A stretch of DNA of 64,000 nucleotides from Mycobacterium barrassiae (GTDB lineage: Bacteria; Actinomycetota; Actinomycetes; Mycobacteriales; Mycobacteriaceae): the NCBI RefSeq assembly GCF_025822765.1, contig NZ_JACKUK010000036.1, positions 1 to 64,000 of the forward strand. Reading direction: 5' to 3'. Position numbers and translations under genes: made by a program. Every line of letters starts with the position of its first letter. The first letter of the stretch is position 1. This document shows, piece by piece, positions 34,013 to 42,644 of this stretch. The notes beneath the pieces are model-generated. The model ran no database searches and was not told the DNA's origin. It worked only from the letters and a program-made list of their open reading frames with translations.

Positions 34013-35806
34013 TCAGTCGTCGGGGTTGTTCCATCGAAAACTGTTGATGTACTTGCCCATATCCATGGCGAGTTGCATGTTGACGCCCGAAGGATGGCCC
34101 GTGCCGAAGTCCCTGGTGAATTCGTGGTACGGCCCGACCGCGGCACCGACCAACACATAGTCGTACTTGATCGCGGCCATGATGAGCACTCGCAGATGGG
34201 TGAACGTGCTGCCGGCATCCTGCGGATACTCGTCTGCGACGACGCCGTACCCGGGTTCGTATCCGACCATGGCGTTGGGGATTTCGTAGTCGATTGTCGC
34301 GTTCGGATACTTCTCGTTGAGCAGGCCGAGGACGATCTCCTTCGGTGTACGGCCGTCCGCAGGCATACCGAACAGCGCCATCGTCCCGGTGTCGCCGCCG
34401 GTGAATTTCAGATCGACACCGTCGTCGGCGAGCGACGCCTCGTATGCCGTTCCCGAGCCGGGATACTGAACCGAGAACCGACCATCCGGTGAGATGAAAC
34501 GCGGATAGGATTCGATCGGTTCGCCGATCGGTGGCCGCCCACAGTCCGGTGGGCACACATACGCCGGCGGGGCGGGTGTGGCCACCAGCGCGATCGTAAC
34601 GCCTACTCCCGCAACGACTGCCACGGCGACGCCCAGTTCCGTTAGCAGTCGCCTGTTGGACGTTCCGCGTACCGCATCCACATCCCCGTCCGCCGCGGCG
34701 CGACGCGCAACGCGCGATGCCCGCGAGGTCGCGTGCGCGGCGACGCCGCAGTTGGGACAGAACGGCATCTCGGGTACGACGGTGTTGCACTGCGGACAGA
34801 GTTCGCGCGCGTTCGGGTCGACCGGTTCCTGCTGCTCGTTGATGAGAGCCTTCTGCACGCCGATCCGTAGTGCGATCAGCGCGAGCACGGCGAACAGGAA
34901 GTACAGCCCGAACTGCAGAAGTAGCGGAATCTGCTCGAGATCCATGATCGCGACGGCGCCGTACAGACCCACTGTCACCAGAACACTGACGGCGATGACG
35001 GACCGCCGGCCGAACCACAGTGCGACGCCGACCAATCCGCCCAGTGCCGCCGACGCCACCGGCACCGCGATGACCTGAATTCCCGCCTGGAGGGCGAGGT
35101 TGTCGATCGGACGGGGGCCCGCGGTAACCCCCGTCTCGAACAGCGGCGCCAACCGGGTCAGCGTCCACGCGGCAGTGAACATGGTCGCACCGAAGGCCCC
35201 GATCACGAAGCCGTCCAACGATTCCGACGCTTTCGGTCGCACCAGCCGCATCACCGTCGCCGGGATCATCGAGAGAATCCCGAACCCGACCGGGACCGCG
35301 AACGTGGAAACAATGTCGAACCAGGTCAGCTTGTAGTTGGCGTTCACGAATGCCACGGCGGCGGGATCAGCAAGCAGGGCGCCCGTCACGTAGGCCCAAC
35401 CGACACCGAGGACGATCCCGAGTGCGGCCGTCAGTACGAGCGTCTTTCTCGGCAGGTCGTCATCGACCTCCGACTCGTGCAGATAGAGCACGAAAAGCAG
35501 CGGAAGGCCGAGCGCCCCGACCGTGATCAACGGTGCCTGCCAGCCCAGCAGGGCGAAGGCGGTCAGAACGAGGAACAGCAGTCCCAGCCCTACGCGGAAC
35601 GGGGGCAGCGATCGCTTCGGCAGGTGCGGGAACAGCGACGTCGCCACCGACGGCAGCAGAGTGGACTCGCTGGGCGTCGCCGCGTACGCCCGTCGCCTCC
35701 GCGTGGCTCCCTGGCGCGCGCCGCAGTGTCCGCAGAACGCCCCTTCGGGTACTTCGGTTTCGCACGCCCGGCAGACCATGGTGGTTGCGTCACCGGGGCT
35801 GGTCAC
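34013..35806 (-). CDS. Membrane protein with two zinc ribbons, partner of S53 peptidase
   Basis: 597 residues. An N-terminal zinc ribbon (CRAC and CGHC) is followed by a multi-spanning hydrophobic region (about residues 65-320), a second zinc ribbon (CPQC and CPNC), another membrane helix (LGVAVAVVAGVGVTIALV) and an extracytoplasmic C-terminal domain of about 180 residues. GTG start overlaps the peptidase stop (GTGA). No known family fits the whole. Coupling suggests it anchors, regulates or senses for the secreted peptidase. Confidence 0.75.
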   Translation of the reverse strand: MTSPGDATTMVCRACETEVPEGAFCGHCGARQGATRRRRAYAATPSESTLLPSVATSLFPHLPKRSLPPFRVGLGLLFLVLTAFALLGWQAPLITVGALGLPLLFVLYLHESEVDDDLPRKTLVLTAALGIVLGVGWAYVTGALLADPAAVAFVNANYKLTWFDIVSTFAVPVGFGILSMIPATVMRLVRPKASESLDGFVIGAFGATMFTAAWTLTRLAPLFETGVTAGPRPIDNLALQAGIQVIAVPVASAALGGLVGVALWFGRRSVIAVSVLVTVGLYGAVAIMDLEQIPLLLQFGLYFLFAVLALIALRIGVQKALINEQQEPVDPNARELCPQCNTVVPEMPFCPNCGVAAHATSRASRVARRAAADGDVDAVRGTSNRRLLTELGVAVAVVAGVGVTIALVATPAPPAYVCPPDCGRPPIGEPIESYPRFISPDGRFSVQYPGSGTAYEASLADDGVDLKFTGGDTGTMALFGMPADGRTPKEIVLGLLNEKYPNATIDYEIPNAMVGYEPGYGVVADEYPQDAGSTFTHLRVLIMAAIKYDYVLVGAAVGPYHEFTRDFGTGHPSGVNMQLAMDMGKYINSFRWNNPDD

Positions 35807-37380
35807 CGAGGCGATATTCCCTTCTGGATCTCCAAGAAATTCTGGGCGAGGTTGTAGACGTCGGGGGTGCCCAAGCCTGACACCAGGTCATAGCCGGGGC
35901 CGGCGAAGTCGACCGCATTGCCTCCGCGAACGATATCGCGGAACCCGGGCAGACTCGCACCTTCGGCGACGCGATACAGCATCGCGTTGGCATTCCCGAT
36001 CGGACGACCGCCGTTGGCCTCGAGGTACTGGTTCATCAGCACCGTCATCGCGGCCCAGATCGGCGCGGCCTGCGACGTGCCACCGCCGAGCACCTCGGCC
36101 TGCTTGTAGATGAATCTGACACCGGTGAACGGATCGGCGACGGCGGAGACGTCGGGCGACAGGCGACGCCCCTCGGTGTCGCGGTCGGCGCTCAGCCGCT
36201 GCTGCCATCGCGGACGTTCGAACAGCGTCGACACCCCGCCACTGGTGCCCTGCGAAAGGGGGGAGTCCACCCAGGCGTATTCACCCACCCACTGTCCTCG
36301 GGGGGTCGTCGACAGCGTGGTGCCGCCGACCGTCGTCATGTTCGGTATCGACGAAACCGCATCCAGCCCAATGTCATCCGGGCCCGGAGGCGCCGACCAG
36401 TCCTCGCCGCTCTTGCACTCCAGTCCCGCGGTGTCGCCGCTCGCATCGAATGCCGAGGTGCCGCGCCGCTGCGCCGCGACCAGGGCGGCTTGCACCGGCG
36501 CCAAATCCGCTGCGGTGATCAGCTTTTCGCAGCCCCATCCGATCGAAAGGCTCCACACCGCTCCGGGGAACTGCTCATCGACCTCTTCGAACAACTTACC
36601 GATCTTCTCGTACGCGCCGTCACCCTCGACCGTGGGGCGGGCGTTGACGACGACCAGCTTCGCATCCGGCGCAATCGCATGCGCGACTTGAAGATCCATC
36701 GCGGTTTCGCCGTGCTCCTCCGTCGGCTTCCCGCCGACGATCTCGGGAGTGAAGCGGGGCAGGCCGGACGTATCGGCGAAGAGGTCGAGGTCCGCTTGGT
36801 CGGCACTGTCGAACGCGAAGAAGACAATCGTCGCCCCCTCGCCGGTGAAGCCCTGTTCGGCCAGTGGGGTGGCGTTGTAGGCCTGCAGCAGACCCTCAGG
36901 CGTCAAACCGCCCCAGCGCACGTCGAGGGGCAGGAACCCGGGACTCGCCGTGTGGTGCGGTGTGTAGCCGTTGATCCGGCCCATCTCAGACACGACGCCG
37001 CGCAGCGGTGACGGTATCGACGGCTGGTGCGTGGACGCGTAGAACACCTGTCCCTTGCGTCCGCGGTAGTCGTGGATCGGTACGTCGAACGCCCGCGCCA
37101 TATCCGGCGCAGCGCCCTCGACCACCGCCCAGCCGTCGTCGGGACGCGCGCGGACCCATAGTCCGGCGTCAGCGGCCCAGTGGGTCAGCGCGGACGCCTG
37201 GGTGGGGTCGGCGAGCGTGACGGTCACCTGCGCGTCGCCTGCCTGCGAGGGCCCCAGATCGGAGGAACTCGCAAGCAGCGACGCGTAGGGACCCGTGATC
37301 GCATCGGCGGATTGCCGTGCGCAGGCTGCGCCGGAAGTGACGATCAGCGCCGCTGCCGCGAGCGCCGAGAGCCGGCGCAC
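35803..37380 (-). CDS. S53 family (sedolisin/kumamolisin-like) secreted peptidase
   Basis: 525-residue serine-carboxyl peptidase. Signal sequence MRRLSALAAAALIVTSGAAC may be lipidated at Cys20, although the lipobox is weak. An activation prodomain (about 45-165) is followed by the catalytic domain: Glu225 and Asp229 in GETAMD, the oxyanion Asp316 in ASGDTAG and Ser436 in GGGTSQAAP; a C-terminal calcium site is likely (FRDIVRGGN). GTG start 4 nt after the lipoprotein stop is preferred; the Arg-rich upstream extension in the same frame is antisense-like noise. Likely works outside the cell at acidic pH. Confidence 0.87.
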   Translation of the reverse strand: MRRLSALAAAALIVTSGAACARQSADAITGPYASLLASSSDLGPSQAGDAQVTVTLADPTQASALTHWAADAGLWVRARPDDGWAVVEGAAPDMARAFDVPIHDYRGRKGQVFYASTHQPSIPSPLRGVVSEMGRINGYTPHHTASPGFLPLDVRWGGLTPEGLLQAYNATPLAEQGFTGEGATIVFFAFDSADQADLDLFADTSGLPRFTPEIVGGKPTEEHGETAMDLQVAHAIAPDAKLVVVNARPTVEGDGAYEKIGKLFEEVDEQFPGAVWSLSIGWGCEKLITAADLAPVQAALVAAQRRGTSAFDASGDTAGLECKSGEDWSAPPGPDDIGLDAVSSIPNMTTVGGTTLSTTPRGQWVGEYAWVDSPLSQGTSGGVSTLFERPRWQQRLSADRDTEGRRLSPDVSAVADPFTGVRFIYKQAEVLGGGTSQAAPIWAAMTVLMNQYLEANGGRPIGNANAMLYRVAEGASLPGFRDIVRGGNAVDFAGPGYDLVSGLGTPDVYNLAQNFLEIQKGISPR

Positions 37381-37384
37381 CGTC

Positions 37385-37678
37385 TCAGTGGTGACCCGGC
37401 AGGCTGTGATGCCCAGGGGCTTGCGTGCCCGCCGGCGGCGCAGTGACGTTCGGCGAGAACGGGTTCGGCGAGTTGGGATCGATGCGTGGCGCATTCTCCG
37501 TCGGCGCGACCGTAGCGGAAGGCGACGTCGTCGTGGTGGTGGTCGTGGTGGTCGTCGAGGTCTCCGGCGCCTTCTCCTCTTCCTTCGCGCACGAGGCGGT
37601 GAAGAAGCCCATAGCGGCGATCGCGGTGAGTCCCGCAACCGTGGAAGCCTTGCGAAGCAAACGTTTTTGCGTAGTCAT
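37385..37678 (-). CDS. Small Thr/Pro-rich lipoprotein
   Basis: 97 residues starting MTTQKRLLRK. A signal peptide with lipobox TASC is followed by an acidic AKEEEKAPE stretch, a run of ten Thr, a Pro-rich segment and His-rich GHHSLPGHH end that could bind metal. First gene of the three-gene S53 operon, 4 nt from the peptidase start. No domain is recognised; a surface-exposed linker or metal-binding partner is possible. Confidence 0.72.
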   Translation of the reverse strand: MTTQKRLLRKASTVAGLTAIAAMGFFTASCAKEEEKAPETSTTTTTTTTTTSPSATVAPTENAPRIDPNSPNPFSPNVTAPPAGTQAPGHHSLPGHH

Positions 37679-37765
37679 GTCGTACACCATAACCCATGTT
37701 ACCTGCGTAATGTGTGGTAACTGTGCACGGACATGCAACTTTGGCACACTTATAAGATGTACTTA

Positions 37766-37784
37766 GCAAACCCTTTTAGTTTGC
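37766..37784 (-). terminator. Hairpin downstream of deoC
   Basis: GCAAAC and GTTTGC arms (6 bp) with a 7-nt loop lie 8 nt after the deoC stop, in an AT-rich stretch that also precedes the lipoprotein gene. A weak terminator or part of that promoter region. Confidence 0.4.
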
Positions 37785-37792
37785 GTAAATAG

Positions 37793-38491
37793 TCATGTGT
37801 GCTGGTCGAGTCCTTCCAGCACGGATCGAGTCCCTGACAACCCTAGCCGCGTGGCTCCGGCGTCGAGCATCGACAACGCATCTGCCGTCGTCCGGATGCC
37901 ACCACTGGCCTTGACCTCGACGTCAGGACCCACGGCCGCGTACATCAGCTCCACCGCCTGTACCGACGCGCCGCCCGCGGGATGGAAACCCGTGGAGGTC
38001 TTGACGAAGTTCGCCCCGGCATCCGCGGCGGCCCGGCAAGCGGAGCGCAGTGCCTGCTCCCCCACGATGCTGAGCAACGCCGCGGACTCCACGATGACCT
38101 TGAGCACGACATTCGCGTCGATGGCCGCCCGGACCGCGGCGACGTCGGCTTCCACCGCGGCGAAGTCGCCGGAAACCGCGGCTCCGACGTCGATCACCAT
38201 GTCGATCTCGGCGGCCCCCGCCGCCATTGCAGTGCGCGCCTCTTCGGCCTTGATGGCCGGAAGGTGCTTACCCGACGGGAACCCCACGACGGCGGCGATG
38301 GGCCGCTGCCCGGCGCCCGACCGCTTCGCGGCGGTGACCATGGACGGCGACACGCACACCGCATACACCCCGAGTTCGGCGGCTTCCTCGACGAGACGCG
38401 CGACGTCGGATTCGGTGGCTTCGGGTTTGAGGAGGGTGTGATCGATCAGCGCGGCCACGTCGGCGCGACGGTAGCGCTGCCGCGACGGCAT
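37793..38491 (-). CDS. deoC: Deoxyribose-phosphate aldolase DeoC
   Basis: 232-residue class I aldolase that splits 2-deoxyribose-5-phosphate into glyceraldehyde-3-phosphate and acetaldehyde in nucleoside salvage. Seen are [10 protein letters not shown] at the N-terminus, the Schiff-base Lys in VVLKVIVES, and the FVKTSTGF and [10 protein letters not shown] motifs. Length is normal. Start codon abuts the stop of the upstream DUF2599 gene (TAGATG). Same neighbour order as Rv0478-Rv0477. Confidence 0.95.
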   Translation of the reverse strand: MPSRQRYRRADVAALIDHTLLKPEATESDVARLVEEAAELGVYAVCVSPSMVTAAKRSGAGQRPIAAVVGFPSGKHLPAIKAEEARTAMAAGAAEIDMVIDVGAAVSGDFAAVEADVAAVRAAIDANVVLKVIVESAALLSIVGEQALRSACRAAADAGANFVKTSTGFHPAGGASVQAVELMYAAVGPDVEVKASGGIRTTADALSMLDAGATRLGLSGTRSVLEGLDQHT

Positions 38492-38902
38492 CTAGAACGG
38501 TTCCTCGGTGCCGCCCGGGTTGCAGCCAGTCGCCAACAGCGTGGTCTGGTCGACTTCCGGTCGCCACGGCTCCAAATTCCAGCTGACCTTGCCCGGCGCG
38601 CCTCGTTCGGCGAACTCCCAGTGGCAGACGAACTGGTCCCACATCCCTGGCAGATCGGCGTCCGGAGACAGCGCCAGGACCTCGGCCCACGCCTGGTTGA
38701 CCAATGCGGCGGTGGCGACGGTCGAGGCCTGACGCCCGGCGGGCGTCGGATACACACGCAGGCTGGATAGGTCGCCCCATTTGGCCCACTCGACGTGATC
38801 GACGTACGGCGGCGGGGGCGGCGGTTCGGCGGAGGCGGCCGGCGCGCAGACGAGGGGTACGAGAACCGTTGCTGCGGCGACCGCTGAACGCAGATGACGC
38901 AT
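38492..38902 (-). CDS. Secreted DUF2599-like protein (Rv0477-like)
   Basis: 136 residues with a Sec signal peptide (VAAATVLVPLVCAPAASA) and a mature domain containing WAEVLALSPDADLPGMWDQFVCHWEFA, which matches small secreted mycobacterial DUF2599 proteins. Two Cys in the mature part may form a disulfide. Directly abuts deoC. Function unknown. Confidence 0.8.
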   Translation of the reverse strand: MRHLRSAVAAATVLVPLVCAPAASAEPPPPPPYVDHVEWAKWGDLSSLRVYPTPAGRQASTVATAALVNQAWAEVLALSPDADLPGMWDQFVCHWEFAERGAPGKVSWNLEPWRPEVDQTTLLATGCNPGGTEEPF

Positions 38903-38909
38903 CGGCGAT

Positions 38910-39206
38910 CTAACGGGACTTGCCCTGGATCTCCAGGATCTTGGGCCGCACGTCGACGAGATAGATGCCCGTGGCGACCGCAGCTATCGCGACTGCGAAA
39001 ACTGAAACACCTGCGAGACTGGTGAGCAGTGCGAAAGCACCTGCGGCGCCGAGGATTAGCAACCAAACCGGCTTGGTGAGTTTGCCCGCCGCGGTATACG
39101 CGTCCGGCCGTTGCATGGCGGCGTGAACGAAGGCGTACAGGGTGAAAGCCAACACCACCACGGCCAAAAGCAAGAGGACGTAACCCGCCAGAGTTTGGAG
39201 CTCCAC
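38910..39206 (-). CDS. DUF2516 membrane protein (Rv0476-like)
   Basis: 98 residues with three predicted membrane helices: [37 protein letters not shown] and [16 protein letters not shown], ending in a short charged tail. Belongs to the actinobacterial DUF2516 family. 7 nt before the DUF2599 gene. Function unknown. Confidence 0.8.
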   Translation of the reverse strand: MELQTLAGYVLLLLAVVVLAFTLYAFVHAAMQRPDAYTAAGKLTKPVWLLILGAAGAFALLTSLAGVSVFAVAIAAVATGIYLVDVRPKILEIQGKSR

Positions 39207-39241
39207 ACTCCAAGCGTATGCGGGCTACGTCCCCGGGTCGA

Positions 39242-39271
39242 CTCTGAGTCGCCCAACTGGGCGACTCAGAG
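39242..39271 (-). terminator. Strong hairpin downstream of hbhA
   Basis: Perfect 14-bp arms CTCTGAGTCGCCCA and its complement, separated by 2 nt, 8 nt after the hbhA stop. GC-rich, no T-tract; probable terminator separating hbhA from the DUF2516 gene. Confidence 0.7.
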
Positions 39272-39279
39272 CCGAAATG

Positions 39280-39900
39280 CTACTTCTGCGTGACCTTCTT
39301 GGCAGCAGCCTTCTTGGCCGGAGCCTTCTTGGCCGGAGCCTTCTTGGCCGGGGCCTTCTTGGCAGCGCTCTTCGCAGGTGCCGCGGCCTTCTCGGCCTTC
39401 TTCGGCAGCTCGACGCCGACCAGCTTGGCGGCGCGCTCGCCGACCGCGCGGGTCTGCGAAGCGACGTTGCCCAGCGCCTCCTGGGTCAGCTCGACGGCCT
39501 GGTCCGAGTAACGCTCGACGCGACCGGCGGCCTCTTCGAGAGCGGGCTGGCTGCGCAGGCGCTCCAGGGCGGCCTCGCCACGCTCGACGAGCTTGTTGTA
39601 CGACGACTGCGCGGCCTCGGCGTAGCTCTCGGCGAACTTGCGCAGTTCCTCCGAGCTCAGCCGCTCGCGAAGGTCACCGAACTGCGTCGGCAGGTCCTCC
39701 TGCAGCTTCGTGACGCGGGCGCGGGTCTCCTCCACGCGGGTCTCGGCGTCGGTCCGGGCCTCGCCGGCACGCTCACGCAGAGTCGCGACGATCTCGTTGA
39801 CGCGCTCCAGCGCCAGATCGGCGGCGCCGACCGCGGCAAGCAGCGGGGCCTTCAGGTCGTCAGCGGTGGGCTGGCTCTTGCTCGTGGCCTTCTTAGCCAT
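39280..39900 (-). CDS. hbhA: Heparin-binding hemagglutinin HbhA
   Basis: 206-residue surface adhesin. A long coiled coil (about residues 20-150, rich in Glu/Arg/Ala with [19 protein letters not shown]) is followed by the Lys/Ala/Pro-rich heparin-binding tail built of KKAPA repeats. In M. tuberculosis the tail lysines are methylated and bind heparan sulfate; the protein also affects lipid bodies. No signal peptide, as in the family. Start MAKKATSKS preferred (AAAGGA upstream). The upstream XRE gene overlaps by 8 nt. Confidence 0.93.
   Translation of the reverse strand: MAKKATSKSQPTADDLKAPLLAAVGAADLALERVNEIVATLRERAGEARTDAETRVEETRARVTKLQEDLPTQFGDLRERLSSEELRKFAESYAEAAQSSYNKLVERGEAALERLRSQPALEEAAGRVERYSDQAVELTQEALGNVASQTRAVGERAAKLVGVELPKKAEKAAAPAKSAAKKAPAKKAPAKKAPAKKAAAKKVTQK
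39308..39367 (-). repeat. hbhA: Four 15-bp tandem repeats in the hbhA tail
   Basis: The unit gccttcttggccgga (forward strand) occurs four times in a row at 39308, 39323, 39338 and 39353, the last diverged. Each codes five residues of the Lys/Ala/Pro tail (KKAPA). Copy number could vary between strains. Confidence 0.85.
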
Positions 39901-40393
39901 GGGGGTGATTCCTTTCATCTTCTTCTTGGAGATTTGGTGTTGTGCTTCCGACTAATTCGGGTGTCGAGATGGTCTGGTCAGTCGTCGGCTCCTCGTCGGT
40001 CTGGATACCTGCGGCGTCGTTCTTTTGCGCCTCGTTCTGTTGAACAAACGACGTGTAGATCTCGAGCAGCACCTGCTTCTGCCGCTCCGTGATCGCCGTG
40101 TCGGTGATGATGACGTCGCGGACTTGGTTGTTCTCGCTGGGTTCCAGAATCCCGGCCCTGATGTAGAGAACTTCCGCGGACACTCGGAGTGCCTTGGCGA
40201 TCTGGTTGAGCACGTCGGCGGAGGGTTTGCGCAATCCCCGCTCGATCTGGCTGAGATAGGGATTGCTGACGCCGGCCTTCTCGGCCAACTGCCGCACCGA
40301 TACCTGCGCTGCCTCGCGTTGCGTACGGATGAAGGTGCCGATGTCCTGCGCAGCGTTGGACACAACAGCGGCGATATTTTCATCCTGCGACAC
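39893..40393 (-). CDS. XRE-family transcriptional regulator (Rv0474-like)
   Basis: 166 residues. N-terminal Cro/C1 HTH at about residues 22-78 ([20 protein letters not shown] then [11 protein letters not shown]), a linker and an acidic Thr/Gln-rich tail. GTG start chosen with GAGGGG upstream. Its 3' end overlaps hbhA, so it is co-transcribed with, and probably controls, hbhA and itself. A 6-bp inverted repeat lies just upstream of its start (40456-40481). Confidence 0.87.
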   Translation of the reverse strand: MSQDENIAAVVSNAAQDIGTFIRTQREAAQVSVRQLAEKAGVSNPYLSQIERGLRKPSADVLNQIAKALRVSAEVLYIRAGILEPSENNQVRDVIITDTAITERQKQVLLEIYTSFVQQNEAQKNDAAGIQTDEEPTTDQTISTPELVGSTTPNLQEEDERNHPHG

Positions 40394-40455
40394 GCGCGTG
40401 ACCCCCTCGTGCGTCGGGTAACCGGTTAGCGACAAGCCCTACCGTACGACGGGGT

Positions 40456-40481
40456 GCTAACTTTTGCAAGCACTAGTTAGC
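40456..40481. promoter_or_regulatory. Candidate operator upstream of the XRE gene
   Basis: GCTAAC (40456-40461) and GTTAGC (40476-40481) are exact inverted arms 14 bp apart, in the 93-bp gap before the XRE/hbhA pair. A likely autoregulatory site; binding is not shown. Confidence 0.4.
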
Positions 40482-40486
40482 GCAGG

Positions 40487-41830
40487 TCAGAAGAGTAGCT
40501 GGGCTATCGAATAGATGGCCAGGCCCGCCAGCGAACCCACCACGGTGCCGTTGATACGGATGAATTGCAGGTCACGGCCGACGTGCAATTCGATGCGGCG
40601 ACTGGCCTCGTCGGCGTCCCACCGCTCGATCGTCTCGGTGATGATCGCTGTGATCTCCGCCCCATATTCGGTGACCAGGTGTTGGGCCGCCCGAATGATC
40701 CAGTTGTCGACTTTGTCGCGCAGGTCGGCGTCGTCGCGCAGCGACTCGCCGATATGCACGACGGAGTCGGCGATCCGCGTCCTCAGCGCCGACGACGGAT
40801 CGTCGACCGACTCGAGGAATATCCGCTTGGCGGTGGCCCACGCCGTCTCGGCGGCCTTGGCGACCTCGTCGCGGGCCATGATCTGTTCCTTGACGTTCTC
40901 GGCGCGCGCGATGGTGGCGTCGTCGTGCTGCAGGTCGTCGGCGAACTCGAACAGGAACCGGGTGGCCGAGCGACGGAGTTCGTGCTCGGGATTGCGCCGC
41001 ACCTTGTCGGTGAAGTCCATCAGCTCGCGGTGGATGCGGTCTCCGACGAGGTGATCGACCCAGCGGGGCGACCACGTGGGCGAATCGCGCTCGACGACCC
41101 GCTCGATGATGTCGCCGGCGTTGAGCGACCACTGGAAGGCCCGGTCGGCGAGCAGTTGCAGCAGCGCCTCCTGACGCCCTTCGGCGAGCAACGAGGCGAG
41201 CACCCGCCCGATCGGCGGTCCCCATTTCGGTTCGGCAATGCGCTTGACGATCATCCGATCCAGCACGTGCTGCACGTCCTCGTCGCGCAGCATCTCGACC
41301 AGAACCCTTAACACCGTTGATGTTTCGGCCGCGACTCGCTCGGCGTGCGACGGTTCGGACAGCCACTTGCCCAGCCGCCCCGCGACCTGCGCGTCGCGCA
41401 GTTTGGTCTCGACGACCTCCGCCGACATGAAGTTCTCCCGGACGAACGTGCCCAGGCCCTCGCCGAGTTGGTCCTTCTTGCGCTTGATGATCGCGGTGTG
41501 TGGGATCGGGATCCCCAACGGGTGCTTGAACAACGCCGTGACCGCGAACCAGTCCGCCAGCGCGCCGATCATGCCCGCTTCGGCTGCGGCACGGACATAA
41601 CCGACCCACCCCGCCGCCGTGCCGGTGGACTGGGCCCAGGTGCAGACCAGGAAGATCACCGTGGCGCCGAGCAGGAACGACAGCGCGACGAGCTTCATCC
41701 GGCGCAGGCCGTGTCGGCGCTCGGCATCCGCGGCGCTGTCGGCCCCTGCGAGGGACTCGGCGAAGCTCCGCTTCGGCGCGGTCGGCAACTGCGTCATCGC
41801 CCGTGCGCCGACATTCGGTCTGTGTGCCAC
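40487..41830 (-). CDS. DUF445 membrane protein (Rv0473-like)
   Basis: About 447 residues. Membrane segments near the N-terminus (VALSFLLGATVIFLVCTWA, then AAEAGMIGALADWFAVTALF) and at the C-terminus (VVGSLAGLAIYSIAQLLF) flank a long helical soluble region. The GALADWFAVTALFKHPLGIPIPHTAII motif is the DUF445 signature. GTG at 41830 has a very close GGAGGG; ATG at 41797 is the alternative. Function unknown. Confidence 0.82.
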   Translation of the reverse strand: MAHRPNVGARAMTQLPTAPKRSFAESLAGADSAADAERRHGLRRMKLVALSFLLGATVIFLVCTWAQSTGTAAGWVGYVRAAAEAGMIGALADWFAVTALFKHPLGIPIPHTAIIKRKKDQLGEGLGTFVRENFMSAEVVETKLRDAQVAGRLGKWLSEPSHAERVAAETSTVLRVLVEMLRDEDVQHVLDRMIVKRIAEPKWGPPIGRVLASLLAEGRQEALLQLLADRAFQWSLNAGDIIERVVERDSPTWSPRWVDHLVGDRIHRELMDFTDKVRRNPEHELRRSATRFLFEFADDLQHDDATIARAENVKEQIMARDEVAKAAETAWATAKRIFLESVDDPSSALRTRIADSVVHIGESLRDDADLRDKVDNWIIRAAQHLVTEYGAEITAIITETIERWDADEASRRIELHVGRDLQFIRINGTVVGSLAGLAIYSIAQLLF

Positions 41831-41935
41831 CCCTCCATCATCCGCTACGTCCGGAGTGGCGGGCCGAGCCGACAACGCTCAGAGCCAAGATCGCCCGTAC
41901 TATCGAGGGGAACTAGGGAATGGATTACGGCGATC

Positions 41936-42640
41936 GTGGCACAACAAACCTCGTCCGTCGCGGTCAAGACCGATGGCCGCAAGCGGCGCTGGCACCAGCA
42001 CAAGGTGGAGCGGCGCAATGAACTGGTGGACGGCACCCTGGAGGCGATTCGACGCCGCGGCAGCAACGTCAGCATGGACGAGATCGCCGCAGAGATCGGT
42101 GTGTCCAAGACGGTGCTCTATCGCTACTTCGTCGACAAGAACGATCTGACGACCGCGGTGATGATGCGGTTCGCGCAGACCACTCTGATCCCGAACATGG
42201 CCGCCGCGCTGTCGTCGAACCTCGACGGTTATGACCTGACCCGGGAGATCATCCGGGTGTACGTCGAAACCGTGGCCTCCGAGCCGGAGCCGTACATGTT
42301 CGTCATGGCCAACAACTCGGCAAGTAAGAACAAGGCCGTCGCGGACTCCGAGCAGATCATCGCCCGCATGCTCGGCGTGATGCTGCGCCGCCGGATGGCC
42401 GAGGCGGGGATGGATACCGGCGGCGCGTCGGCGTGGGCGTTCCACACCGTCGGCGGTGTGCAGTTGGCGACGCACTCGTGGATGTCGAACCCCCGCATCA
42501 CCTCCGACGAGCTCATCGACTATCTGACGATGCTGTCCTGGAGCGCGCTGTGCGGCATCGTCGAGGTCGGCGGCTCGCTGGAGAAGTTCCGCCAAATGCC
42601 CCATCCGTCACCGGTGCTCCCGCCGAAAAAGCTTGACTGA
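41936..42640 (+). CDS. TetR family regulator (Rv0472c-like)
   Basis: 234-residue TetR protein starting at GTG. HTH at about residues 22-70 with VSMDEIAAEIGVSKTVLYRYF and VDKNDL. The C-terminal domain has AWAFHTVGGVQLATHSWM. An in-frame upstream extension is not supported, since it runs antisense through the DUF445 gene. Divergent from the DUF445 gene and 4 nt upstream of PPK2. In M. tuberculosis its ortholog lies near umaA/pcaA; here PPK2 follows. Confidence 0.88.
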   Translation: MAQQTSSVAVKTDGRKRRWHQHKVERRNELVDGTLEAIRRRGSNVSMDEIAAEIGVSKTVLYRYFVDKNDLTTAVMMRFAQTTLIPNMAAALSSNLDGYDLTREIIRVYVETVASEPEPYMFVMANNSASKNKAVADSEQIIARMLGVMLRRRMAEAGMDTGGASAWAFHTVGGVQLATHSWMSNPRITSDELIDYLTMLSWSALCGIVEVGGSLEKFRQMPHPSPVLPPKKLD

Positions 42641-42644
42641 CTGC

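Noticed and set aside
37381-37638. Arg-rich N-terminal extension of the S53 peptidase
   Set aside because: It is antisense-like noise over the lipoprotein gene; the GTG at 37380 begins a clean signal peptide.
39308-39367. CRISPR-like or mobile repeat
   Set aside because: The repeats lie inside hbhA and code the Lys/Ala/Pro tail.
41345-41935. Extended frame upstream of the TetR gene at 41936
   Set aside because: It runs through the DUF445 gene on the other strand and has no domain.
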